From contig CAZWFE010000027.1 of NCBI GenBank assembly GCA_964633145.1, positions 1-32,595 on the forward strand: DNA of 32,595 nucleotides, in the 5' to 3' direction. Under the pieces are notes generated by a model. The model made no database searches, was not told the origin of the DNA, and worked only from the letters and a program-made list of their open reading frames with translations. The stretch's first letter is position 1. Each line of letters starts with the position of its first letter. Positions 1-7,778 of the stretch are shown here, piece by piece. The stretch is from CAJXSD01 sp964633145. GTDB taxonomy: Bacteria > Pseudomonadota > Alphaproteobacteria > Rhodobacterales > Rhodobacteraceae. Made by a program: the position numbers and the translations under genes.

Positions 1-75
1 CAAAATCCGACTTTGGTCCGAAATCGCGATCACACGGCGCATGGCGCTGTTGGCTGCGCGTAGTCCTGGCAACAT
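1..75 (-). CDS. Possible 5' end of a leftward gene, truncated by the window edge; not recognised
   Basis: An open frame starts at ATG 75-73 and runs off the left edge. It reads MLPGLRAANSAMRRVIAISD and then five more residues; a second in-frame ATG lies at 42-40. The ribosome-binding region is weak (GGAT eight bases upstream of the first ATG). The main support is context: a perfect FnrL box and a TATATA -10-like element lie about 100-140 bases upstream in the correct direction. Twenty-five residues are too few to name a family. The frame could also be spurious. Confidence 0.28.
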   Translation of the reverse strand, partial: MLPGLRAANSAMRRVIAISDQSRIL

Positions 76-170
76 ACCTGTAATCCAACTTATGTCTGAT
101 AATTATCTAAACGACATTTTTATACCAATTTTTACCACAGAATACCAGTCGATCTGCAGTTGGACATATT

Positions 171-215
171 TATATAAAAATTCAAAGAAAACGGGGATTT
201 ATTGATCTGGATCAA
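171..215 (-). promoter_or_regulatory. Possible leftward FnrL-activated (class II) promoter
   Basis: The FnrL box is centred near 208.5. On the minus strand TATATA at 176-171 could be a -10 hexamer, giving a start near 165. The box would then be centred about 42-44 bases upstream of that start, the usual class II activator position. The surrounding 165-190 stretch is AT-rich. Inferred from spacing only. Confidence 0.38.
202..215. promoter_or_regulatory. Perfect Fnr/FnrL binding site
   Basis: TTGATCTGGATCAA matches the FNR-family consensus TTGAT-N4-ATCAA at every fixed position. In Rhodobacterales the oxygen-responsive regulator FnrL, and related Dnr/Nnr proteins, bind such sites. The box is symmetric, so it can serve either direction. 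Leftward, it is placed like a class II activator site for a promoter with TATATA at 176-171. Rightward, it lies about 50 bases upstream of a TATGTT element (260-265) and a downstream terminator hairpin. It lies far from, and oriented away from, the coding start of the genes at 331-1880. Confidence 0.82.
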
Positions 216-265
216 TGTCTGGGGCGAAATTCCATGCCAATGTCGTCATGTGGTCAGATTATGTT

Positions 266-330
266 AGCTGTCTTGACCAACCTTCCCTGCTACCGGGTTG
301 GGCGTCGCCGCCCAGCCCGTTTATTTAGTT
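266..330 (+). ncRNA. Candidate FnrL-controlled small RNA ending in an intrinsic terminator
   Basis: No gene is seen on the plus strand here, yet the segment has the parts of a small transcript. Upstream are an FnrL box (202-215) and a TATGTT -10-like element (260-265). Next comes a pyrimidine-rich stretch (CCAACCTTCCCTGC, 277-290) able to pair with Shine-Dalgarno-like sequences. Then comes an 11-bp GC-rich hairpin (294-319) with a T-rich tail. The predicted RNA is about 55-60 nt. The start is a guess, no conserved sRNA family is recognised, and the hairpin alone could be a terminator for the minus-strand genes. Confidence 0.33.
294..328 (+). terminator. Strong GC hairpin with T-rich tail
   Basis: Arms 294-304 (CGGGTTGGGCG) and 309-319 (CGCCCAGCCCG) form 11 pairs, one of them G-T, around a TCGC loop. 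TTTATTTAGTTTT follows on the plus strand, so intrinsic termination fits the rightward direction best. It also sits only 11 bases beyond the stop of the minus-strand FKBP-rhodanese gene, but in that direction no T tract follows the stem. Confidence 0.6.
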
Positions 331-1095
331 TTATTCACCGCTATAGGGAACGGTCGCCTGACCTGATTTGGTCCAACCCACAATACCGGGTTCTAGATGT
401 TTGACATTGGTCAATCCCACCTGTTGAACCAAGGCTTGGCCCAACATATTTGTGCGATTTCCGGTGCGGCAATATAGGATCACCTCGGTATCTGGGGATG
501 GGATCAGTTCAAAAAATTTGGCCTGAAACTCAGGATGCAACCCGCCTGTTTCGGTGAATGCGGTGATCGTTTTTGCCCCCTCAAGGATACCTGTTTCCAC
601 CCATTCTTCGCTGCGGCGAATGTCGATGATCAAGGCGCCGTTTTTCTGTGCGGTGATCATATCGTCCACACCGATTTCGCTTAGTTTTGGTGCCGCTGTC
701 GCGCCCATTAATTCGACATCAAAGACCAATGTCGCATTGGGCGGGATCACGCCGCCGGCCCCTTGGGCGCCATAGCCCAATTCCGGTGGAATGGTCAGAA
801 TGCGTTTTTCGCCCACACGCATGCCGGCAATGCCCTGTTCCCAACCTTTGATCACGCGACCTTCGCCCAGAACAAAGGCCAACGGTTCGCCGCGATTGCG
901 CGAACTGTCGAACACGGTGCCATCTTGCAGCGTGCCTGTGTAATGGACCTGCACCTGCATACCATTTTCGGCGACGGTGCCTGTGCCTTCTTGGGTCACT
1001 TCGATCTGCAGGTCTGCCGCTTGGGCGGGGGTGGGGTCATTGGTTAGGGTCATTAGGACAGCTCCTATCAGGGTCAGTGTTTTTAGATGTTTCAT
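331..1095 (-). CDS. Exported FKBP-type peptidyl-prolyl isomerase fused to a rhodanese domain
   Basis: The protein has 254 residues from ATG 1095. The upstream extension of the open frame lacks signal-peptide or domain character, and MKHLKTLTLI starts a clear signal peptide ending near PAQA (residue 26). Residues about 28-131 are an FKBP domain with the hallmark segments VHYTGTLQDGTVFDSS, VIKGWEQGI and LGYG, expected to isomerise prolyl bonds. Residues about 137-250 are rhodanese-like, with the active loop CRTGNR and predicted sulfur-accepting Cys209. The protein therefore probably works in the periplasm. The gene follows the TauE/SafE gene by 29 bases on the same strand and probably shares its transcript. 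Both domains are confidently seen; the joint role (folding plus sulfur transfer or thiol handling) is unknown. Confidence 0.88.
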   Translation of the reverse strand: MKHLKTLTLIGAVLMTLTNDPTPAQAADLQIEVTQEGTGTVAENGMQVQVHYTGTLQDGTVFDSSRNRGEPLAFVLGEGRVIKGWEQGIAGMRVGEKRILTIPPELGYGAQGAGGVIPPNATLVFDVELMGATAAPKLSEIGVDDMITAQKNGALIIDIRRSEEWVETGILEGAKTITAFTETGGLHPEFQAKFFELIPSPDTEVILYCRTGNRTNMLGQALVQQVGLTNVKHLEPGIVGWTKSGQATVPYSGE

Positions 1096-1124
1096 AATAC
1101 TCTCAGCTGGGGTTGCGTTGAAAT

Positions 1125-1880
1125 TTAGGCACCTTGCGCCAAACGATAGAAAAATATCGCGCTCATGCCCAGACCAACGATGATCACAATCCAGCGAACG
1201 GCATTGGCGGGCAGGGCGCGGGCAATCGGCGCACCGGCGTATCCGCCGATGGTCGCTGCAATCATCATAACGATGGCTTGGGGCCAATGGACCAATCCGC
1301 CAAAGGCAAAGGCCGCAACAGAAATCACCGCCAGCGCAAAGGACAGCCAGTTTTTCAGCCCGTTCATTTGGTGAATATCCTGCATCCCCCACAGTGCAAA
1401 CAGCGCCAGCAGAACGATACCCAAACCGCCATTGAAATAGCCGCCATAGATCGTCACCAACACCAAGCCAAAGGCGCCATAGGGTGCGATTGTTCGGGCA
1501 TTACGTTCGGCCCATGCGCGCAGATTTTGGGAAAACAGAAAAACGCCCGTGGCGCCCAATAATAAAAACGGAACCAACATGGAAAACGCTTGGTTTGAGG
1601 ACGCCATCAACAGGCCCGCACCAACCAAACCGCCGGCCAGCGTCCACAGTGTCAGTCGGATCAGCAACCCCCGATCAAAGGCGCGCAGTTCCTTGGCAAA
1701 TCCCAATGTTCCTGACAAATACCCGGGCAAAACGGCCACCGCGCTGGTGGCATTCGCGGCCACTGGCGGCAGACCGGCAAAGACCAAAGCGGGAAATGTC
1801 AGGAAACTGCCGCCGCCTGCGATTGTGTTCAAAACACCTGCCGCAAAGGCTGCTACAATTAACACGATCCATTCCAACAT
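1125..1880 (-). CDS. TauE/SafE family membrane transporter
   Basis: The protein has 251 residues and begins MLEWIVLIVAAFAAGVLNTI. This start was chosen because TAAGGA lies about eight bases upstream and the first helix follows at once. It is almost entirely hydrophobic with about eight membrane segments and carries the family motif GGGSFLTFPAL near the N-terminus. Family members are thought to export sulfite, sulfoacetate or other organosulfur anions across the inner membrane, but many have no known substrate. The downstream rhodanese-containing gene hints at sulfur chemistry; this is inference. It is divergent from guaB across 164 bases that must hold both promoters. Confidence 0.85.
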   Translation of the reverse strand: MLEWIVLIVAAFAAGVLNTIAGGGSFLTFPALVFAGLPPVAANATSAVAVLPGYLSGTLGFAKELRAFDRGLLIRLTLWTLAGGLVGAGLLMASSNQAFSMLVPFLLLGATGVFLFSQNLRAWAERNARTIAPYGAFGLVLVTIYGGYFNGGLGIVLLALFALWGMQDIHQMNGLKNWLSFALAVISVAAFAFGGLVHWPQAIVMMIAATIGGYAGAPIARALPANAVRWIVIIVGLGMSAIFFYRLAQGA

Positions 1881-2044
1881 TGTCTTAATCCTTACGTAAA
1901 TTTGGCGGACTTTGCGTTGATCTGCAGCTATGTGCAAGGGGCAAAGCTGTTATCTGCCACTTTTTCCCGTCACGCTCTTTTCTTTTGTGCATAAACATGA
2001 AATAGAAAATCGCCAAGTGTTCCCTGCCATGAAAAGGATTCCTG

Positions 2045-3493
2045 ATGCAGATTCGCGAGGCTCTTACCTTTGATGATGTTCTGTTAGTTCCAGCTGCGTC
2101 TGATGTCATGCCATCAACCGCTGACACCCGCACCCGTGTAACGAAATCAATTGCATTGAATATTCCGCTGCTGAGTTCGGCGATGGATACCGTGACCGAA
2201 GCGCGCATGGCAATCACCATGGCCCAAGCAGGCGGCATGGGCGTTATTCACCGTAATTTCGACATCGCAGGCCAGGCCCAAGAGGTCCGCCGCGTCAAGC
2301 GGTTTGAAAGCGGGATCGTTTATAACCCCATCACTTTGCGTCCCGAGCAAACACGCGCCGACGCCATGGAATTGCGCGCGCGCTATAACGTGTCTGGCTT
2401 TCCTGTGGTCGATGATCAGGGCCGCGTTGTTGGTATCGTGACCAACCGTGACATGCGTTTTGCACCCGATGACAATACGCCGGTGTCGGCCATGATGACA
2501 TCCGATAATCTGGCCATTTTGATGGAACCCGCTGATCGTGCGCAGGCCATTGATCTGATGAAGGAACGTCGCATCGAAAAACTTTTGGTGACTGATGGTT
2601 CTGGCAAATTGACCGGATTGCTGACGCTTAAGGACACGGAACAATCGGTCCTGTTTCCAACGGCGTGCAAGGACGATCTGGGCCGTTTGCGTGTGGCTGC
2701 GGCATCGACCACAGGTGACGCAGGATTTGAACGCTCTGAGGCATTGATAGATGCAGGCGTGGATCTGGTCGTCATCGACACCGCGCATGGCCATTCGGCG
2801 GGCGTGGGCCAAGCGGTCGAACGCGTCAAGAAAGCCTATCCCAATGTTCAAGTGGTCGCAGGCAACGTCGCCACCGCCGAAGCAACCAAAGCCTTGATCG
2901 GCGCGGGCGCGGATGCGGTCAAGGTGGGCATCGGCCCAGGATCGATCTGTACCACGCGTATGGTTGCAGGTGTTGGCGTGCCACAATTGACTGCGATTAT
3001 GGACTGTGTGTCCGCCGCCGGTGACATTCCTATTATTGCGGATGGCGGCATTAAGTTTTCTGGCGATTTTGCCAAGGCGATTGCCGCAGGCGCATCCTGT
3101 GCCATGATCGGGTCCATGATTGCCGGTACCGACGAATCCCCGGGCGAAGTCATTTTGTACCAAGGCCGATCATTCAAAGCCTATCGCGGCATGGGATCAC
3201 TGGGCGCAATGGCACGCGGTTCCGCCGACCGGTATTTCCAAAAAGATGCCGCATCTGACAAATTGGTTCCCGAAGGCATTGAGGGCCAAGTGCCCTACAA
3301 AGGCCCTGCAGGTGCAGTTGTTCACCAAATGGTTGGCGGCTTGCGTGCGGCTATGGGCTATACCGGTGCCCCGACGGTCGATCACATGCGCACAAATTGC
3401 AGTTTTGTTAAAATCACCGGTGCAGGACTGAAAGAAAGCCATGTTCATGACGTACAAATCACCCGCGAAAGCCCCAATTATCGGATCGGCTAA
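2045..3493 (+). CDS. guaB: Inosine-5'-monophosphate dehydrogenase
   Basis: This cytosolic enzyme oxidises IMP to XMP with NAD+, the committed step of GMP synthesis. The 482-residue length is standard. The catalytic barrel is interrupted by two CBS domains at about residues 94-150 and 154-205. The catalytic loop GIGPGSICTTR gives the nucleophile Cys302, and the IMP-phosphate and flap segments (DGGIKFSGDFAKA, GMGSLGAMARGSADRYF) are intact. The start is supported by AAGGA six bases upstream. The next gene begins three bases after the stop, implying co-transcription with the RNA methyltransferase. Confidence 0.97.
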   Translation: MQIREALTFDDVLLVPAASDVMPSTADTRTRVTKSIALNIPLLSSAMDTVTEARMAITMAQAGGMGVIHRNFDIAGQAQEVRRVKRFESGIVYNPITLRPEQTRADAMELRARYNVSGFPVVDDQGRVVGIVTNRDMRFAPDDNTPVSAMMTSDNLAILMEPADRAQAIDLMKERRIEKLLVTDGSGKLTGLLTLKDTEQSVLFPTACKDDLGRLRVAAASTTGDAGFERSEALIDAGVDLVVIDTAHGHSAGVGQAVERVKKAYPNVQVVAGNVATAEATKALIGAGADAVKVGIGPGSICTTRMVAGVGVPQLTAIMDCVSAAGDIPIIADGGIKFSGDFAKAIAAGASCAMIGSMIAGTDESPGEVILYQGRSFKAYRGMGSLGAMARGSADRYFQKDAASDKLVPEGIEGQVPYKGPAGAVVHQMVGGLRAAMGYTGAPTVDHMRTNCSFVKITGAGLKESHVHDVQITRESPNYRIG

Positions 3494-3496
3494 TAT

Positions 3497-4663
3497 ATGA
3501 CACCTGCTGCACGCGTTGCCGCCGCGATTGAAATATGTGACCAAATCATTCAAGGTCAACGGACTGAAATCGCACTTACAAGATGGGCGCGCGCTTCGCG
3601 GTTTGCAGGGTCCAAGGATCGGGCCGCAGTGCGCGATCTGGTCTATACCGCGCGCAGGCGTTGGCTGTCTGCGCAGGCCGTGTCTGGTGGATATACGGGC
3701 CGCGACATTCTGCGTGGTGTGTTGATGCAACAAGACGCGGATTTGGATGCGCTGTTTGGTGTGGGCGGTCATGCGCCGGCCGCACTGACTGACGACGAGC
3801 GTATAATCCACGCCACACAAACGGATGCGCAATCATGCGATATTCCGGATTGGTTGTGGGATTATTGGTGCGCACAGCTGGGTGACCGTGCCCATCCTGT
3901 GGCGCAGGCGCTGCGTGAACCGGCACCTGTGTTTGTGCGCGTTAATCTGGCCCAAGTTACCCGCGAACAGGCCTGTGCCAGTTTGGCAGATGATGCGATC
4001 ACCGCACAGCTGCATCCCACTGTTGAAACGGCCCTGACCATATCGGGGCGCAGCGGGGCATTATCGCACTGTCATGCGTATAAACAGGGCTGGATTGAAC
4101 CGCAGGACGCATCATCACAATTTTCAGCAACGGTTTTGCCGCGCAATTCAGGTGGGCAAATTTTGGACTATTGCGCAGGCGGTGGTGGTAAATCATTGGC
4201 TTTGGCTGCATGGACGGCCGGCAATGTTACCGCGCATGATGACAATGTGGCGCGCATGGCATCCATTCCTGAACGCGCAGCGCGGGCAGGGCACAACATA
4301 GAAATTGTTGAAACTGCGTCCGATTTGTCCAAGTCCTATGACGTGGTATTTTGCGATGTGCCCTGTTCAGGATCCGGCACATGGCGACGTGACCCAGATG
4401 GCAAACACAGCCTAGATCGCCGGAAATATGATGATATTTTACCCCTGCAAGCGCAAATTTTGCGCGCGGCACAGCACCATGTCGCCCCAAACGGGCAACT
4501 GATTTACGCGACATGTTCGGTGTTTGGGGATGAAAATCTAGGCCAAATTCACGCATTTTGCAGCGATTACCCCCAGTGGCAGTTGCGTGAAAGCCATCAG
4601 TTTTATCCCGATGCCCAAGGTGACGGATTTTTTGTGGCACGCCTGACACAAGTTGCTGGATAA
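3497..4663 (+). CDS. RsmB/NOP-family RNA (cytosine-5) methyltransferase
   Basis: This 388-residue protein uses S-adenosylmethionine to methylate C5 of cytosine in RNA, probably rRNA. The SAM-binding motif is DYCAGGGGKSLALA (about 224-237). The two family cysteines are present: Cys290 in DVPCSGSGTWRRDP (motif IV) and Cys340 in YATCSVFGDEN (motif VI, the expected nucleophile). The N-terminal region (about 1-140) resembles a reduced NusB-like RNA-binding domain, so it is closer to RsmB than to RsmF. The gene begins three bases after guaB. The exact target nucleotide cannot be read from the sequence, so no gene symbol is given. Confidence 0.9.
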   Translation: MTPAARVAAAIEICDQIIQGQRTEIALTRWARASRFAGSKDRAAVRDLVYTARRRWLSAQAVSGGYTGRDILRGVLMQQDADLDALFGVGGHAPAALTDDERIIHATQTDAQSCDIPDWLWDYWCAQLGDRAHPVAQALREPAPVFVRVNLAQVTREQACASLADDAITAQLHPTVETALTISGRSGALSHCHAYKQGWIEPQDASSQFSATVLPRNSGGQILDYCAGGGGKSLALAAWTAGNVTAHDDNVARMASIPERAARAGHNIEIVETASDLSKSYDVVFCDVPCSGSGTWRRDPDGKHSLDRRKYDDILPLQAQILRAAQHHVAPNGQLIYATCSVFGDENLGQIHAFCSDYPQWQLRESHQFYPDAQGDGFFVARLTQVAG

Positions 4664-4749
4664 GAATATCCGCCCAAACTGCTAGTATGGTTAAGGGCAT
4701 ATTAACCTTTATCGCCCAATCTTGCCACATCACATGCAGGAGGGGATGG

Positions 4750-5355
4750 ATGCATTTGCAGTCAAGTTTGGTCCAGAATATCCCACGGCCAACGTTTCGC
4801 AGTGGGGCAATCGCAACCTTGGTTGTTGCGCTTTTTGCGGCATCGGTGTGGTATGTAAATACTGACTACGGTTCCATGCCTGCCTTTGGGTTCGCAGTGA
4901 TGTTTTTCGCGTTTTTTGCGCCCATGCCGTTCATTCATAGCGCATTAGAGCTGTGGAGCGCGCGGCGCAAATTGCGCGACTTGGTGTTGTTTTTTCAATC
5001 CGATCAAAATCCTTGTTTTGTGTCCGATCGCTTGGGCCGGATTTGGTACAGTAACAAGGCCGGGTTGACGCAGACGAAACAGGGGCTTGGGGGTTTTGTC
5101 TTTGATTGGTTTGACGTTCTTGCCCCAAAGTCTGAGGCCAGCATTCAGGACCTGATCACGCGACTTGATATGCAATCCTTTGCCGAGGCGATTGTGTTAC
5201 AAGACAGCGGTTACATCCGTATTTCGGCATGGCGTCATGATATGGGACGTATATTTTGGCGTGTCGATCCAACGGGATATGACGCGATGGGAACTGGTAC
5301 CTTGCCCAAATTATGCATCATGCGGGTGACCGAGGGGGGGATATATTGGAAATGA
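4750..5355 (+). CDS. cckA: CckA hybrid histidine kinase, N-terminal part (membrane anchor and first PAS region), frame 1
   Basis: This is the first of two fragments of one gene. ATG 4750 is preferred over the upstream ATG 4687 because AGGAGGGG ends five bases before it. The 201-residue product has two membrane helices (about 19-36 and 43-63) joined by a short loop, then a PAS-like segment, the usual N-terminal architecture of CckA. The frame ends at TGA 5353-5355 just after a run of seven G (5334-5340). Adding one G, or slipping back one base there, joins TEGG directly to DILEMNQPALDLFG and continues the PAS domain in the next frame. CckA phosphorylates CtrA through ChpT and governs motility, gene transfer agents and maturation in Rhodobacterales. 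Confidence 0.85.
   Translation: MHLQSSLVQNIPRPTFRSGAIATLVVALFAASVWYVNTDYGSMPAFGFAVMFFAFFAPMPFIHSALELWSARRKLRDLVLFFQSDQNPCFVSDRLGRIWYSNKAGLTQTKQGLGGFVFDWFDVLAPKSEASIQDLITRLDMQSFAEAIVLQDSGYIRISAWRHDMGRIFWRVDPTGYDAMGTGTLPKLCIMRVTEGGIYWK
5334..5340 (+). other. G7 homopolymer at the cckA frame change (possible slippery site or indel)
   Basis: In the first frame the codons are GAG GGG GGG ATA, so the run forms the heptamer G GGG GGG, a possible -1 slip site. A -1 shift here gives GAT ATA TTG GAA ATG and enters the kinase frame exactly. An eighth G would do the same. The first-frame stop TGA (5353-5355) overlaps ATG 5352-5354, so re-initiation of a separate second product is also possible. Confidence 0.8.
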
Positions 5356-7043
5356 ACCAACCTGCCTTGGACCTGTTTGGCACGCAGGTCACACATTTAC
5401 ACGACATTTGCGGTGAAAAACCTATCGCCTACGGGGGCAAAAACACGGTTGAAACGCGGCAGGGCGCAAAATCCTTTGTTGTGATGGCGCGCCCATTGGA
5501 TATGGTCCGCGAAGTGTATTTTTTACCCCAAGACACCGAATGCGATGCAGCCGGTGCTGCGGGTGATTTTGATGCATTGCCCGTGCCGATGATAAAACTA
5601 ACTGCCCAAGGTCTGATTGTGCGTGCCAATCGACCCGCTTGCGAATTGCTGTCCATCAATTCCACCCAAGAGGTGTTGTTGCAAAACCTGTTCGAAGGTT
5701 TGGGGCGTTCTATCCCGGATTGGTTGGCCGATGCCATCGAAGGGCGCGCCATCAATCACCCGGAATTTCTGCGACTGGCCCGCAAAGACCGCGAGGTGTT
5801 CGTGCAGGTCGTGTTAAACAAAATCACACTAGACAGTGGGGCAGGATTGATTGCGGTTTTGTCCGATGCCACTGAATTAAAAACGCTTGAGGCGCAATTT
5901 GTCCAAAGCCAAAAAATGCAAGCGATTGGTCAGTTGGCAGGCGGCGTCGCCCATGATTTCAATAACCTTTTGACAGCCATTTCAGGGCATTGCGATTTGA
6001 TGTTGCTGCGCCATGACAATCAATCCCAAGATTATGCTGATTTGGTGCAAATCAACCAAAATGCCAATCGCGCCGCGGCGTTGGTGTCACAATTATTGGC
6101 GTTTTCGCGCAAACAAACCCTTCGCCCCGAGGCATTGGATATGCGCGATACCTTGGCTGATTTGACGCATCTGCTAAATCGCTTGGTCGGCGAAAAGGTT
6201 GAGCTGGATTTGAAACATGATCCCCAACTGAAAACGGTCCGTGCCGATAAACGCCAGCTTGAACAAGTTTTTATGAACCTAGTGGTCAATGCGCGCGATG
6301 CCATGCCAGATGGTGGGGTGATCAGGATTACGACGCAAAACCTAACGCTGGATACGCCATTGCGCCATGATCGCGTCACGCTGCCTGTGGGGGATTATGT
6401 ATCCATCCGTGTGGCAGATCAGGGCTGCGGGATCAGCGCGGATAAACTAGCTAAGATTTTTGAACCGTTTTACACCACCAAACGCACCGGCGAAGGCACC
6501 GGTTTGGGATTGTCAACGGCGTATGGCATTGTGAAACAAACTGGCGGCTATATTTTTGTCGATAGTCAAGTCGGCCAAGGCACAGAATTTCGCCTGATTT
6601 TCCCTGCATTCGATCCACCCAAGGCGCAGCAGGTGGTGTCAAACACGCCCCAAGCGCCAAAAAATGTAAAATTTACCGGTGGCGTGATTTTGTTGGTCGA
6701 GGACGAAGCCCCCGTTCGCACCTTTGCCGCGCGTGCGCTGAAATTACGAGGTTTTGATGTCATCGAAGCATCCTGCGCCGAAGAAGCACTAGAGCGGTTA
6801 ACTGACCCAAATCTGCACATTGATGTGTTCGTGACCGATATTGTGATGCCCGGTCGTGATGGCCCCAGTTGGGTCAAAGAAGCGCTGGTCAATCGCCCAG
6901 ACACGCGGGTTGTGTTCGTATCAGGATATGCCGAGGACGTCTTGGAAACCCAACAGGCCAGCGTGCCAAATTCCGTCTTTTTACCTAAGCCATTTTCTTT
7001 GGAACGGCTGACAGAAACGGTACAAAAACAATTGCAATCTTAG
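5352..7043 (+). CDS. cckA: CckA hybrid histidine kinase, C-terminal part (PAS, HisKA, HATPase, receiver), frame 3
   Basis: This is the second fragment of cckA; the open frame reaches back to 5313. Numbering from 5313: PAS-like segments cover about 1-185 and the dimerisation/phosphoacceptor motif is GGVAHDFNNLLTAI with His214. The ATPase N box is NLVVNARDAMPDGG, G1 is DQGCGISAD and G2 is GTGLGLST. A receiver domain spans about 456-570 with acceptor Asp509 in FVTDIVMPGRDGPSW. This HDFNN plus DIVMPG-DGP combination is typical of CckA. Order and spacing match intact CckA apart from the single frame break, so all catalytic parts survive. If expressed alone from ATG 5352 it would be a soluble kinase without the membrane anchor. 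Confidence 0.88.
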   Translation: MNQPALDLFGTQVTHLHDICGEKPIAYGGKNTVETRQGAKSFVVMARPLDMVREVYFLPQDTECDAAGAAGDFDALPVPMIKLTAQGLIVRANRPACELLSINSTQEVLLQNLFEGLGRSIPDWLADAIEGRAINHPEFLRLARKDREVFVQVVLNKITLDSGAGLIAVLSDATELKTLEAQFVQSQKMQAIGQLAGGVAHDFNNLLTAISGHCDLMLLRHDNQSQDYADLVQINQNANRAAALVSQLLAFSRKQTLRPEALDMRDTLADLTHLLNRLVGEKVELDLKHDPQLKTVRADKRQLEQVFMNLVVNARDAMPDGGVIRITTQNLTLDTPLRHDRVTLPVGDYVSIRVADQGCGISADKLAKIFEPFYTTKRTGEGTGLGLSTAYGIVKQTGGYIFVDSQVGQGTEFRLIFPAFDPPKAQQVVSNTPQAPKNVKFTGGVILLVEDEAPVRTFAARALKLRGFDVIEASCAEEALERLTDPNLHIDVFVTDIVMPGRDGPSWVKEALVNRPDTRVVFVSGYAEDVLETQQASVPNSVFLPKPFSLERLTETVQKQLQS

Positions 7044-7059
7044 CCAGCGGGCCATGGTG

Positions 7060-7665
7060 TCACAATGCGATGTTGTGCCACAATTCAAACTGATCGGCAC
7101 AGGCTCGTTCCAAAGCCTGCCGCGTTGTCGCAGCCAATGTCAAATCGGCCTGTGGTGACATATTGGCGCGCGGCAGCTGCATGTGTTGTGCAAGATGGGG
7201 CAATCGGTGTTGCAAAAATTCGATGGCCAAAGGCCACTGTTCATATTGGAAAACATAATCGACACCGACTGTGCCTGACTTCTCGGTCACAAATTTGACT
7301 TGATCGCCAACATCGGCCCAAACGGGGCGTTCCTCTGCCAGATAGTCCAGAACAAACTGGTCAAAACTGATCCCACGAGTCGATACGCTGTGACCGGCCA
7401 CATCGTCGCGCTGGCGATACCGATACCAACTGCCCAGCCAATCGACCGGTTCGCGTACCAAACACATGGTTTCTATCCGGCTGCCACTAAATTTTTCGCA
7501 CATTGCACGGAATCGGAAATTAAATTGGCTGATTGTGAAATGTTTCATTGCACTAGGATTGCGCACGATCAAATCGGCGTTATTTCCAATGGCCTGTTCC
7601 AATGCGGTGGTGCCAGTTTTGGGATTAGCTAGAATTGCCAAGTTTTCCTTAATAAATACAATCAC
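7060..7665 (-). CDS. Small sulfotransferase-family protein
   Basis: The 201-residue product starts at GTG 7665 with GGGGAT eight bases upstream. Residues 15-20 read PKTGTT, the loop that binds the 5'-phosphosulfate of PAPS. Residues 70-79 read VREPVDWLGS, matching the conserved Arg/Ser segment that binds its 3'-phosphate. These motifs place it among the carbohydrate-type sulfotransferases common in marine Rhodobacteraceae; the acceptor is unknown. It is convergent with cckA, with 16 bases between stops, and divergent from recA across an AT-rich 183-base region. It is shorter than many family members but has both cofactor motifs. Confidence 0.75.
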   Translation of the reverse strand: MIVFIKENLAILANPKTGTTALEQAIGNNADLIVRNPSAMKHFTISQFNFRFRAMCEKFSGSRIETMCLVREPVDWLGSWYRYRQRDDVAGHSVSTRGISFDQFVLDYLAEERPVWADVGDQVKFVTEKSGTVGVDYVFQYEQWPLAIEFLQHRLPHLAQHMQLPRANMSPQADLTLAATTRQALERACADQFELWHNIAL

Positions 7666-7747
7666 CTACTGATCCCCGCATATGGTCATATTCATGTATA
7701 CTCTTTGTTAAACTTTATATGAAAGTATAATTTTTATAAAATTTTTC

Positions 7748-7776
7748 TTGAAATGTTCTAGTTTTAGTCCGATAAA
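7748..7776 (+). promoter_or_regulatory. recA promoter (-35/-10)
   Basis: TTGAAA (7748-7753) and GATAAA (7771-7776) are separated by 17 bases, a good sigma-70-type arrangement. It predicts a start near 7783 and a leader of about 65 bases. The SOS box lies directly over the predicted start. Confidence 0.6.
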
Positions 7777-7778
7777 GA

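Noticed and set aside
1096..1392. N-terminal extension of the FKBP-rhodanese frame
   Set aside because: It overlaps the TauE/SafE coding region, has no domain character, and the internal ATG at 1095 opens a clear signal peptide.
2147..3163. 338-codon minus-strand open frame opposite guaB
   Set aside because: Antisense shadow of an intact IMP dehydrogenase gene, with biased composition.
7700..7735. Imperfect inverted repeat TATACT...AGTATA in the AT-rich region before recA
   Set aside because: Short arms in a very AT-rich stretch; expected by chance, and the SOS box and promoter already explain recA control.
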